64,000 bases of DNA from CAKZNE01 sp964485405 (GCA_964485405.1 CAZAJG010000018.1:6172-70171); one strand, 5' to 3'; counted from the first letter of the stretch, positions 8,477 through 16,513 are shown. Program-made: numbers and translations. The notes: generated by a model from the sequence alone, not told the origin.

Positions 8477-9781
8477 CTAACTTTTAAGTTGATTGAATAC
8501 AGTGATTTGTCTTCTCATTAACCAGATAATAGCCAAGGCAAGGAAGAAGTAAATTAAAAGATATAGAATAGCTGAGAACTGTATACCAGGCATGGGCGTA
8601 ACAGCCTCAGCCGTTTTCATTATTTTATATATAATCCAAGGTTGCCTTCCTACTTCGGTTACCGTCCACCCTGCTTCTAAAGCGATAAACCCCATAGGGG
8701 TGGCCAATACAAACAACCACCAAAAGAGCTTAGAAGATTGCCATTTTTTGAAGCGAAAGCTTAAGAAGTAGATTAAAGCAACAAGAATTAAAACTCCTCC
8801 TAAGCCTACCATTACCTGGAAGGCGTAATGTGTTATGGCTACTGGTGGGATTTCGTTTGGAGGAAAATCGTTTAAACCCTTTACTTCAGCATTAAAATCT
8901 CCAAAAGCCAAAAAAGAAAGGGCTCCAGGTATTTCAATTTTATAGTCTACTTTTTGATTTTCTTCATCTACAAGTCCACCTATAAAAAGAGGCACGGATG
9001 TAGCAGTCTCATAATGTGCCTCCATTGCTGCTAGTTTGGCGGGTTGCCTTTGCGCAATATCTTTCGCTGATAAGTCTCCACTTATTGGTTGAACAAGGGC
9101 AGCAATAGCTCCAAAGATGATTGCTATTTTAAAAGCATGTGTATGAGCAGCTACCCTGTTTCCTTTTATAATATGAAAAGCATGTATCCCCGCTACAGCA
9201 AAACCGGTTGCTGTAAAGGCTGCTAAACACATATGCACTGCCTGAAAGAACCAAGCGGGATTTAGAAGTGCGGCTATTGGGTCTATGTTGGTAAATACAC
9301 CATCAATTAATTCAAAACCAGTTGGTGAGTTCATCCAACCATTTGCGGATACCACCAGTATGCCAGATGCTAAACCTGATATACCAACTAACAAGCCCGT
9401 AAACCAATGAAACCATTTATTCTTGATCCGTTTCCAGCCATAGAGATAAAAACCAAAAGCCAAAGCCTCCACAAAAAAGGCCGCTCCTTCCAGTGAAAAA
9501 GGCATTCCTATTACCGGACCTGCATGTTTCATAAAGTTAGGCCAAAGCAAGCCCAGTTCAAAAGACAAAACAGTACCGGAAACGGCTCCGGTAACAAAGA
9601 ATATGGCAACTCCTTTTTGCCATGCTTTGGTGATATCTAGAAAAACTTGTTTACCGGTTTTAAGCCATTTAAAATGAGCAATAACCATCAAAAAAGGCAT
9701 CACCATGCCAATGCAAGCGAATACAATGTGAAAGCCTAATGAAAGAGCCATCTGTAAGCGTGCTGCTTCTAATGTATCCAT
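8477..9781 (-). CDS. cydA: Cytochrome bd ubiquinol oxidase subunit I
   Basis: 434 residues starting at MDTLEAARLQMALSLGFH. An upstream extension to 9871 is open but adds a non-homologous N-terminus, so I reject it. Visible features are the haem-ligand His in SLGFHIVFA, a second His region in AVHMCLAAFTATGF, the quinol-site motif GRQPWIIY and a short Q loop. The length and short Q loop resemble the CioA-like short form rather than the 520-residue E. coli form. With CydB it forms the inner membrane bd oxidase for low-oxygen or stress respiration. The upstream divergent region may hold the control sites. Confidence 0.95.
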   Translation of the reverse strand: MDTLEAARLQMALSLGFHIVFACIGMVMPFLMVIAHFKWLKTGKQVFLDITKAWQKGVAIFFVTGAVSGTVLSFELGLLWPNFMKHAGPVIGMPFSLEGAAFFVEALAFGFYLYGWKRIKNKWFHWFTGLLVGISGLASGILVVSANGWMNSPTGFELIDGVFTNIDPIAALLNPAWFFQAVHMCLAAFTATGFAVAGIHAFHIIKGNRVAAHTHAFKIAIIFGAIAALVQPISGDLSAKDIAQRQPAKLAAMEAHYETATSVPLFIGGLVDEENQKVDYKIEIPGALSFLAFGDFNAEVKGLNDFPPNEIPPVAITHYAFQVMVGLGGVLILVALIYFLSFRFKKWQSSKLFWWLFVLATPMGFIALEAGWTVTEVGRQPWIIYKIMKTAEAVTPMPGIQFSAILYLLIYFFLALAIIWLMRRQITVFNQLKS

Positions 9782-9977
9782 GGATTTAAAAGTTTTGAAA
9801 CATAACAAAGTTATATCTCGGCCACTGTTTAAAAGCTGGATTTTTGTATTTATTGATTCTAAATAAAACAACTTCCTTAAGCACCGTTTTAGGCTTGTTC
9901 TATCTCCAAAATCAATCTCATACTCTGAGGTATAATTAATGTTACCTATCCAAATTCAACTTCTCTCCTGTGTGAAA

Positions 9978-10012
9978 TACGGAGATCGCAAAACTCCGAG
10001 TATATACGGAGT
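9978..10012. promoter_or_regulatory. Clustered TACGGAG half-sites between cydA and the S53 gene
   Basis: The 503-base divergent region 9782-10284 holds no gene I can support. Within it are three copies of CGGAG/CTCCG: direct at 9980-9984, inverted at 9994-9998 and direct again at 10007-10011. The last two form an inverted repeat ACTCCG-N8-CGGAGT (9993-10012). This arrangement looks like a dimeric regulator operator serving one or both divergent genes. The regulator is unknown. Confidence 0.4.
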
Positions 10013-10284
10013 CTCTAAAGATTCTACTGTTAAAATATATGATCTAAAAGTAGGTAATGGGGTTCTTCAAAATCAGCTTTTTAGCCTGTGATTGACTTAT
10101 TAAAGTCATACAACCGCCTTTTTGATTAAAAAGACTTTTGAAGTTTAGTAATCAATCACTTATGTTGATAACCTACAATCACGTAGATCTTGTAAAACTA
10201 GGTTTATACGGATTGAATCTCATCGTATGCGAGCCTAAATTTGGAAACACATTCAAACATCACATTGCTCTCAACTCTTATATC

Positions 10285-11895
10285 ATGAACAAGGAAACCA
10301 CACTAAACTTAGGCTTACACAATCTTCAACCAGAACATTCTGGAACACCTATAGATAAACTCACAGAAAACAAGGAGTTTGATGTAAGTTTCCATTTAAG
10401 GTCAAAAAAGGCTGATAAAGATTTTGAATCGGAAGAGTTACATGAATTTTTAGATATCCCTTCTGTAGAAAGAGTGTATCGAGGATACAATGACCTTAAG
10501 AAGGACTTTGGTGCGGAGGCCAATGCAGTAACTAAGCTGGTAAAGTTTGTTAAGGATAAGGGGCTTAAATTAGTAGAGTCTTCTGCTACAGATGGGCTGG
10601 TTTCTGTTAAAGGAGATGTAGATGCTTTTAAAAAGGCCTTAGGGTGTACGTTTAATCACTACCGAAACGAGGTTTCAAAAGCAGAATACTCTATCGCTCA
10701 TGGTGAAATTCATTTACCTGAGGATATTATAGATCATATAGGGGCCATAACAGGCCTTCATCCGGGTGTGAAGAAAGCCAGACGAGATAATAATACACCG
10801 GCAGAACCAGAAACAGGTGGGAAGAAGGAAGCACCAGCTGAAAGATTCTTGGGCTATACTCCTCAAGAAATCGAATCGGCTTACAATTTTCCTTCAGGTA
10901 CAGGTTCTGGACAAACTATTGGGCTTGTAGAATTAGGTGGAACCTATAAACAAAGTGATTTAGATACTTATTTTGAGAGATTTAACATAACACCGCCAAG
11001 CATTGAAATAATGGGTGATATTCCCGGAGAAAGTGCCCAGGATGATTATGAAGTTACACTAGATATTGAATTGGCCGTTTCTTTAGCACCAGAAGCTCAT
11101 TTTGTGATTTATTACGGGAAGAGCCTTATTGATGCCATAAAATTGGCCCTATCAGATACCAAGAATAAACCCGATATTCTATCCATCAGTTGGGCGGGTT
11201 CCGAATTTAATTATTCTCAACAGGAATTGATTGAAATGAACCATCTACTTCTTCAGGCTGGCATTATGGGTATTACCGTTGTAGTGGCATCTGGTGATCA
11301 AGGTGCTTATAACTTAAAGTCTTACTTGAATGTAAATGTTCCGGCTGCGAGCCCATATGCTCTGGGTTGCGGAGGTACGAGTTTATACAAAAATGGGTAC
11401 GAAGCAGTTTGGAATGAACTGGATAAAAAACTGGGAGCTACTGGAGGTGGCTTTAGCTATAAATACTCCATTCCTAGCTATCAAAGAGCAGACGTCTTGC
11501 AATACAATGAAACATCACATTCTCCAGGTTATAGCTCAGAAGCTAGAGCAGTTCCAGATATTTCAGCTAATGCAGATTCTATTACGGGCTACCAAATTGT
11601 GTTAAATGGAAACACCTTTCCTGGTGGAGGTACAAGTGCTGCCACACCGGTATGGGCGGCCTTGGTAGCACGTTTGAATGAAAATTTAGGCTTTAACGTA
11701 GGCTACTTAAACAAGGTGCTTTATACCCTTGCGAATGAAGGTGGGCTTAAGCCTGTGGCGGGCAATGAGGACGGATCTGGCATAGGAAATAACGGCTATT
11801 ACTCAGGCAGCGATAGCTGGAACCCATGCACCGGACTTGGTGTACCAAATGGAGAGGTACTCTTAGAGGCTATTCATAGACTATCCGGTAAATAA
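10285..11895 (+). CDS. S53 family (sedolisin/kumamolisin-like) serine-carboxyl peptidase with prodomain
   Basis: 536 residues from the ATG at 10285; an open frame to 10138 adds nothing recognisable. Residues 1-165 are a pro-kumamolisin activation domain (LSVE-like IPSVERVYRGYNDL, VSVKGDVDAFKKALG). The catalytic domain follows with the S53 set Glu256 and Asp260 (YEVTLDIELA), the oxyanion Asp338 (ASGDQG) and Ser451 (GGGTSAATP). A C-terminal Ca site lies in DSWNPCTGLGVPNG. There is no classical signal peptide, as I also recall for kumamolisin. It precedes the kinase, HopA1, LanC and precursor genes by 116 bases on the same strand. I infer it may process the repeat precursor, but it could also be an independent secreted protease. 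Confidence 0.92.
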   Translation: MNKETTLNLGLHNLQPEHSGTPIDKLTENKEFDVSFHLRSKKADKDFESEELHEFLDIPSVERVYRGYNDLKKDFGAEANAVTKLVKFVKDKGLKLVESSATDGLVSVKGDVDAFKKALGCTFNHYRNEVSKAEYSIAHGEIHLPEDIIDHIGAITGLHPGVKKARRDNNTPAEPETGGKKEAPAERFLGYTPQEIESAYNFPSGTGSGQTIGLVELGGTYKQSDLDTYFERFNITPPSIEIMGDIPGESAQDDYEVTLDIELAVSLAPEAHFVIYYGKSLIDAIKLALSDTKNKPDILSISWAGSEFNYSQQELIEMNHLLLQAGIMGITVVVASGDQGAYNLKSYLNVNVPAASPYALGCGGTSLYKNGYEAVWNELDKKLGATGGGFSYKYSIPSYQRADVLQYNETSHSPGYSSEARAVPDISANADSITGYQIVLNGNTFPGGGTSAATPVWAALVARLNENLGFNVGYLNKVLYTLANEGGLKPVAGNEDGSGIGNNGYYSGSDSWNPCTGLGVPNGEVLLEAIHRLSGK

Positions 11896-11915
11896 ACACC
11901 GATCTAAACTCAACC

Positions 11916-11957
11916 TATCCTAGCCGGTTTTGAAGAACATTTTGGCTGGTAAGGATA
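11916..11957 (+). other. Stem-loop between the S53 and kinase genes
   Basis: TATCCT-AGCC on the left pairs with GGCT and AGGATA on the right, with a 4-base bulge (GGTA) on the 3' side and an 18-base loop. No T-run follows, so it is not a standard terminator. It could adjust relative expression of the protease and the downstream synthetase genes or stabilise an mRNA end. Confidence 0.35.
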
Positions 11958-12011
11958 AATCCTTGGTACTCAATAACAGTATTCTTTCTTTTCTAAAATG
12001 ACATTATACAT

Positions 12012-13103
12012 ATGCGATTAACTAAAAAGAACTTAACGTCATACCTTTTAGATAAAGGGTTTCTTGATTATGAATCCGTTATTTCAGGAAAGATTCAGGT
12101 TTCACAAATGCAAAGTAGAAACAGCATTTTTAAAGTACATAAGAAAGATAAAAATGGAGTTTTTGTTAAGCAGTTAACCAATGTAGACATTCAGAATAGT
12201 TACTTATTGCAGAAGGATGCTACAAGCTTATATCTTATTGGTAATGATCCTCTTTATAAGAAAACCGCTACTTACCTACCCGAGTATTATGGGTATGATA
12301 CCAAACTTCAGGTTTTAGTAACAGAATTCTTACCCAATGCTAAAAACCTCTATGAGCTAACTGTTGAGCAAAAGAAATTCTCTCTAGAGCATGCTGAAAC
12401 AATGGCTGAAATACTCTCCACTTTTCACTTTGATATTCAGTCTGAAATCAAGGAAAACAAACCCTTGCAGTTTTATACTCGCTTGATTCCTTGGGCACTT
12501 CAGATGCATCAAAAGATGGAATGGCCAGAAAGTCAAAAGATTGGCATGGGTGCTACCATAAACAATATGGTGATGGAGAACAAGAAGTTCCAAAGCATGC
12601 TAAAGGAAACAGCAGAGTTATGGGAGGCTACTAGTTTGATTCATGGTGATGTGAAATGGTTAAACTTTATCTGTACCGAAAAAGATGGCCATACCGTAAC
12701 CAAGTTAATAGACTGGGAAATTGCAGACATTGGCGATCCCTTGTGGGATGTGGCTGGTGTGCTTCAATCTTATCTAACAGGATGGGTTACGAGTTATGAA
12801 AACAACTTGAATTATGAAAAGCAGTTGCCTGGTAATGAGTTTATGAAATTGGAAAACTCCAAACCAGCCACTAAACACTTTTGGGAATCCTACACCAAAA
12901 AAAGAGGGTTTAGTGCTGATGAGAGCTATAAAGCACTCATTAAGAGCATTAAATATACAGCCGCTCGGTTAATTCAAACTGCTTTTGAAAGCAATGTAAA
13001 TAGTCCCCAGCTGCTTCCGAACTCCATACGAATGCTTCAGCTCAGCTATCACCTTTTTGAAAACCCCGAAAAAACAGGAGAGGAAGTTTTAGGCCTTAAA
13101 TAG
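12012..13103 (+). CDS. APH-fold kinase, predicted RiPP Ser/Thr kinase (LanK/TvaC-like)
   Basis: 363 residues with an aminoglycoside phosphotransferase/choline kinase fold. The N-lobe Lys lies in GVFVKQL (about residue 53). The catalytic loop is HGDVKWLNF (His211, Asp213, Asn218), and the metal-binding DFG equivalent is IDWEIADIGDPLWDVA (Asp234). It is 9 bases upstream of a HopA1-family gene, which itself precedes a LanC gene. Kinase plus HopA1 pairs are known from thioamitide (TvaC/TvaD) and class V lanthipeptide pathways, where the kinase phosphorylates precursor Ser/Thr before elimination. The substrate here would be the Thr-rich repeat protein at 15604. The kinase fold is clear; the RiPP role rests on context. 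Confidence 0.85.
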   Translation: MRLTKKNLTSYLLDKGFLDYESVISGKIQVSQMQSRNSIFKVHKKDKNGVFVKQLTNVDIQNSYLLQKDATSLYLIGNDPLYKKTATYLPEYYGYDTKLQVLVTEFLPNAKNLYELTVEQKKFSLEHAETMAEILSTFHFDIQSEIKENKPLQFYTRLIPWALQMHQKMEWPESQKIGMGATINNMVMENKKFQSMLKETAELWEATSLIHGDVKWLNFICTEKDGHTVTKLIDWEIADIGDPLWDVAGVLQSYLTGWVTSYENNLNYEKQLPGNEFMKLENSKPATKHFWESYTKKRGFSADESYKALIKSIKYTAARLIQTAFESNVNSPQLLPNSIRMLQLSYHLFENPEKTGEEVLGLK

Positions 13104-13112
13104 AATATAAGC

Positions 13113-14156
13113 ATGAAAACACCAGACCAAATAAAAGATATAGCTCAACGCGTTCAACTCACGGCTCTCAATAGCTATTTAGTGGATGGAAAAGAGCATT
13201 TTGCTTACAACCAGAAACCTTACTTCGCCAGTCATTTGGCCCCACTCCACTTTGGGTCAAACGATGGTCACCCACAACAAGAGCAGGAAGACCATACCAT
13301 TCAAAGTATGACCAATATTATTTACACAAAGTTCTATTGTAAGCTGCAGCAGAAAGAAAAAAAAGCCGCTAAAATCAATGTACAGATATCCGATCCTGAG
13401 TTTGTTAAAACACTGTCTGAAGCCAATTTATCCACAGATGGATACGATTATGGCTGGATGGTTTACTCTTTCGATTCAAACGGATCCCCTTGGGCTTCTA
13501 AAAATGGTGCTATAAAGCAGCTTCATACAGGTACTTATGTGAATGACAACCCGAGTAAAAAAGGAATAGCAGCTGTGGGGGATAAGGTTCACGTTTATCG
13601 AAAAAAAGAAGATACAAAAACGCAGCCCGCCTTTTATTATGCCAATGGCAACGTTCCCTTACCTCAGGATGCCTCCTTTACCCGTTTTTATTTTAACATT
13701 AAACCAGAAGGTGCTACTGTTCTTATTCAACATCTTACCTCTCTTTTAAACTACTATCAAATACCATTTTCCTTTAAGTGCTTAAACAATCCTAAAAACT
13801 ATGTGCGCACGGATAGTGCTGTGTTGTACTTGGATAAACTAAATACTCCTTTAGTATATATACTGTTAGGCTCATTTGTGGATAGTTTAAAAGAATATTT
13901 GAACAACGATATTCCCCTATTTGCTCTTAAACTATGGGATGGAATTGGGTTTGCAGAAGACCCTTCCAATGGGGATAGCTTTGGTATGAGTCGATCAAGG
14001 TTAATAGCAAAAGGCCTGCTGGAATCTTTCAAAAAGGGGGATGAAAATGACACTCAACGTGTAAAAACGGTAGAAGATTACTTAACCCAATCCGGATATG
14101 ATATCCCCAAGTTTCACATTAATCCGCATACTCATTTTGAATACAATTTCGCCTAA
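13113..14156 (+). CDS. HopA1 effector family protein, predicted phospho-Ser/Thr lyase
   Basis: 347 residues. The C-terminal two thirds follow the HopA1 family pattern: IYTKFYCKL near the start, GDKVHVYRKK, the arginine-bearing strand FTRFYFNIKPEG, FSFKCLNNPKNYVRTDSAVLYLD, then a Pro-Leu-Phe-Ala helix, and GIGFAEDPSNGDSFGMSRSRLIAKGL. HopA1-like proteins in RiPP pathways are proposed to remove phosphate from phospho-Ser/Thr to give dehydroamino acids, the job of the OspF-like lyase domain in class III/IV synthetases. It sits between the kinase (9-base gap) and LanC (12-base gap), a tight operon. Catalytic residues cannot be assigned without alignment; conserved Lys and Arg near YVRTD are candidates. 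Confidence 0.8.
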   Translation: MKTPDQIKDIAQRVQLTALNSYLVDGKEHFAYNQKPYFASHLAPLHFGSNDGHPQQEQEDHTIQSMTNIIYTKFYCKLQQKEKKAAKINVQISDPEFVKTLSEANLSTDGYDYGWMVYSFDSNGSPWASKNGAIKQLHTGTYVNDNPSKKGIAAVGDKVHVYRKKEDTKTQPAFYYANGNVPLPQDASFTRFYFNIKPEGATVLIQHLTSLLNYYQIPFSFKCLNNPKNYVRTDSAVLYLDKLNTPLVYILLGSFVDSLKEYLNNDIPLFALKLWDGIGFAEDPSNGDSFGMSRSRLIAKGLLESFKKGDENDTQRVKTVEDYLTQSGYDIPKFHINPHTHFEYNFA

Positions 14157-14168
14157 AATATTACAAGC

Positions 14169-15524
14169 ATGAAGGTTGATAATTATACACATCTTACTCA
14201 AAGTCCATATTTTAAGGTAGCCCACTCCATTGGCATTCGTTTATGCCGTGATGCTATTTGGCATGGAAACCGCTGCAATTGGTTAGGAAACAATGTAGAA
14301 GTTTTTGACAATAAATACCAGTCGGTTACACAAACCTTTGGCTCTAATTTTTATACTGGCTTATCTGGTATAGCCTACTTTTTAAGTAAGCTTTTTATGG
14401 CTACACAGGATGGTGTTATTCTTCATACTCTCAATGGAACACTAAACAATGTTGTCCAAATGATGGATGAAGAAGAGCTTGGAAACTTTGGTATATATTC
14501 AGGGAAAATAGGTGTTGCGATTAAACTGATTGAAATAGGAGAAGAACTAAATCGTCCCTATTTAATTGAAAAAGGTTTTTCCGTTTTAAAGACCCTTTCT
14601 CAGAAAGAAATTCAAGAATTTGAAATAGATGTTATTGCCGGTGCAGCTGGGGTTATACCCAGTGTTCTATCCATCTATAAAAAACATCAAAACCATAGCC
14701 ATCTTCTTCAACTGGCTATTAAATGTGGAAATTTTTTGCTAACGAAAGCGGATAAAGGCGATAAGGGATGGTCGTGGATAACCGTTGGAAATACCATGGG
14801 TTTGACCGGTTATTCTCACGGTGTTGCCGGGATAGGTCTTGCCTTTCTTGAGCTATTTGATACAACTGGCGATGAACGTTTTTACGAAGCAGCTTTCTCC
14901 AGTTTTGCCTATGAAAGTTCCTGGTTTAGTGCCAAAGAAGGCAATTGGCCGGATTTAAGAACTAACGATGGAAATCAAGGCAAACCGTTAGAGTTTATTA
15001 TAGCTTGGTGTCATGGTGCTCCAGGCATCGCTTTATCTAGGATGAAAGCGTATGAATTAACAGATAACGAAAGCTTTAAACAAGAGGCATACATAGCCTT
15101 AGAAACCACCTACAAGAAGCTTCATGATGAGTTGCAAAATCCTCAAAGTCGATCTAACTACTCTTTATGTCATGGTATTGCAGGAAACGCAGACATACTG
15201 TTGCGAGGATATCAAATGTTCGGTGAACCGAAATATAAAGCAATAGCGGAAAAAGTAGGAAATCTGGGTGCGGAACGATTTGAACAAACAGGTTTAGATT
15301 GGCCTTCTGGGGTTTCAGACCCTACAGGTGGCTCTACAGGACAGGAGTTTGCTCCAGGAATGATGCTTGGAACTTCTGGCACAGGATACTTTTATCTAAG
15401 GTTAGCCGATCCACAAAACATAAAAACAGTATTGCTGCTTGAAAGCGAAAACACTTCTCATAAAAACCAAATGGTGCTTGATCAATCTATAGAACAGGCT
15501 CCATTGATTCTAAATGATATTTAA
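14169..15524 (+). CDS. LanC-like zinc cyclase (stand-alone)
   Basis: 451 residues in the LanC alpha/alpha toroid fold, with repeated GxxG-containing helices (TGLSGIAYFL, YSGKIGVAI, YSHGVAGIGLAFLEL). The zinc ligands are visible: Cys281 in IAWCHGAPG and the Cys334-His335 pair in YSLCHGIAGN. A proposed catalytic His is at 217. The end (MMLGTSGTGYFYLRL) resembles the C-terminal half of LanM proteins, but no dehydratase domain is attached. LanC enzymes add Cys thiols to dehydroamino acids to make (methyl)lanthionine rings. With the kinase and HopA1 genes it completes phosphorylation, elimination and cyclisation in three separate proteins. The precursor starts 79 bases downstream. Confidence 0.9.
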   Translation: MKVDNYTHLTQSPYFKVAHSIGIRLCRDAIWHGNRCNWLGNNVEVFDNKYQSVTQTFGSNFYTGLSGIAYFLSKLFMATQDGVILHTLNGTLNNVVQMMDEEELGNFGIYSGKIGVAIKLIEIGEELNRPYLIEKGFSVLKTLSQKEIQEFEIDVIAGAAGVIPSVLSIYKKHQNHSHLLQLAIKCGNFLLTKADKGDKGWSWITVGNTMGLTGYSHGVAGIGLAFLELFDTTGDERFYEAAFSSFAYESSWFSAKEGNWPDLRTNDGNQGKPLEFIIAWCHGAPGIALSRMKAYELTDNESFKQEAYIALETTYKKLHDELQNPQSRSNYSLCHGIAGNADILLRGYQMFGEPKYKAIAEKVGNLGAERFEQTGLDWPSGVSDPTGGSTGQEFAPGMMLGTSGTGYFYLRLADPQNIKTVLLLESENTSHKNQMVLDQSIEQAPLILNDI

Positions 15525-15527
15525 AAC

Positions 15528-15548
15528 ATTGATATAGCGCGTATCAAT
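15528..15548. promoter_or_regulatory. Perfect inverted repeat ATTGATA-N7-TATCAAT upstream of the precursor gene
   Basis: Seven-base arms (15528-15534 and 15542-15548) flank TAGCGCG. It starts 4 bases after the LanC stop and lies 55 bases before the precursor ATG. It could be an operator for a separate precursor promoter or an RNA hairpin that marks the end of the enzyme message and so raises precursor mRNA relative to enzyme mRNA. No T-run follows directly. Confidence 0.45.
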
Positions 15549-15603
15549 TTCATCTCTACGTAGATTTTTTTTCAATTAATTCTAATCTTAAACTCAAATT
15601 GTC

Positions 15604-16513
15604 ATGAATACTATTTGTGTCACTTACACCGGACCAGGGCCAGTTACCTTTCCTCCCTGTCATCCGAATCCGAGTACGCTTGCAACGGTTTGCACCCAAG
15701 TGGGTTGCGATCCTTCAAGTAGTGCTCAAGCTCAAACGATTGGTACTTTTGGACCCGTTCAATGTACGGTTGCCCATATTTGTCCTCAAGCAGTGGGCGC
15801 ACAAGCTCAAACCATCGGTGTAACCGCTTGGCAAGGTTGTGGTACGAGTAATAATAATGGTGCTCAAGCGCAAACTATTGGAACTTATGGACCTGTACAA
15901 TGTACAGTAGCACATATTTGCCCACAAGCAGAAGGTGCTCAGGCGCAAACAATTGGCGTAACAGGCTGGCAAGGTTGCGGTACAAGTAATAATAGTGGCG
16001 CACAAGCGCAGACGATTGGAACTTTCGGCCCTGTACAATGTACGGTTGCGCATATCTGTCCTCAAGCAGAAGGTGCTCAAGCGCAAACAATTGGTGTAAC
16101 AGGTTGGCAAGGTTGCGGTACAGGTAATAATAGTGGCGCACAAGCGCAAACTATTGGAACTTATGGACCTGTACAATGTACAGTAGCACATATTTNNNNN
16201 NNNNNNNNNNNNNNNNNNNNNNNNNNNNNNNNNNNNNNNNNNNNNNNNNNNNNNNNNNNNNNNNNNNNNNNNNNNNNNNNNNNNNNNNNNNNNNNGTGTA
16301 ACAGGTTGGCAAGGTTGCGGTACAGGTAATAATAGTGGCGCACAAGCGCAGACAATTGGAACTTTCGGCCCTGTACAATGTACGGTTGCTCATGTTTGTC
16401 CTCAAGCAGAGGGTGCACAGGCACAGACTATCGGAACGTTTGCTACGGTTTGTACCCAAGTTGCATGTCCAACACATATGATTGGTTGCACAGGATATTT
16501 ACACTGCAACTAG
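15604..16513 (+). CDS. Modular Cys/Thr-rich repeat protein, predicted multi-core RiPP precursor (interrupted by N gap)
   Basis: The frame starts at MNTICVTYTGPGPV and ends after HMIGCTGYLHCN at 16513. After a 39-residue head, the protein alternates module A (25 residues, TIGTFGPVQC...AHICPQAE) and module B (21 residues, TIGVTGWQGCGTSNNS), each preceded by GAQAQ. A final tail (TIGTFATVCTQVACPTH...) resembles the head (TLATVCTQVGCDP). Modules carry one or two Cys and several Thr/Ser, the residues used for lanthionine rings. There is no signal peptide, double-Gly leader or acidic leader. The 100-N gap breaks the reading frame only because 100 is not a multiple of 3; flanking sequence fits one continuous gene. 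It follows LanC on the same strand. Alternative: a structural or secreted Cys-rich repeat protein unrelated to the enzymes. Confidence 0.8.
15721..16411 (+). repeat. Alternating A/B coding repeats, 138-base period (75 + 63)
   Basis: Module positions are A1 15721-15795, B1 15796-15858, A2 15859-15933, B2 15934-15996, A3 15997-16071, B3 16072-16134, A4 from 16135 into the gap, then a partial B to 16336 and A 16337-16411. A modules alternate GTF and GTY types: A1, A3 and the last A are GTF with one codon set, A2 and A4 are GTY with another. This gives a higher-order period near 276 bases and points to duplication of a four-module block. Protein sequence is more conserved than the third codon positions, which suggests selection on the peptide. 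Confidence 0.9.
16196..16295. other. Assembly gap of 100 N inside the repeat gene
   Basis: Exactly 100 N, the usual placeholder for an unknown length. Joining the flanks in frame needs 36 bases to finish module A4 and begin the next B module, plus a multiple of the 138-base unit. The real precursor may therefore contain more cores than can be counted here. Confidence 0.95.

Noticed and set aside
9782..9871. N-terminal extension of cydA
   Set aside because: CydA proteins begin with the MDTLEAARLQM-type segment; the extension is not conserved and would shift the first helix.
10138..10284. N-terminal extension of the S53 gene
   Set aside because: The 49 extra residues show no signal peptide or family match; the prodomain begins right after the ATG at 10285.
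14169..15524. LanM (class II) synthetase
   Set aside because: The protein is only the LanC half (451 residues); dehydratase residues of LanM are absent, and a kinase plus HopA1 gene takes that role.
15721..16411. Regular repeats suggesting a CRISPR array
   Set aside because: The units are coding, in frame, with no unique spacers and with synonymous differences; no cas genes are nearby.
15715..16477. Long open frames on the minus strand (and a second plus frame) through the repeat gene
   Set aside because: They are by-products of the 138-base repeat and lack any start context or domain; the plus-strand frame has the Cys/Thr modules, sits behind LanC and ends before a terminator.
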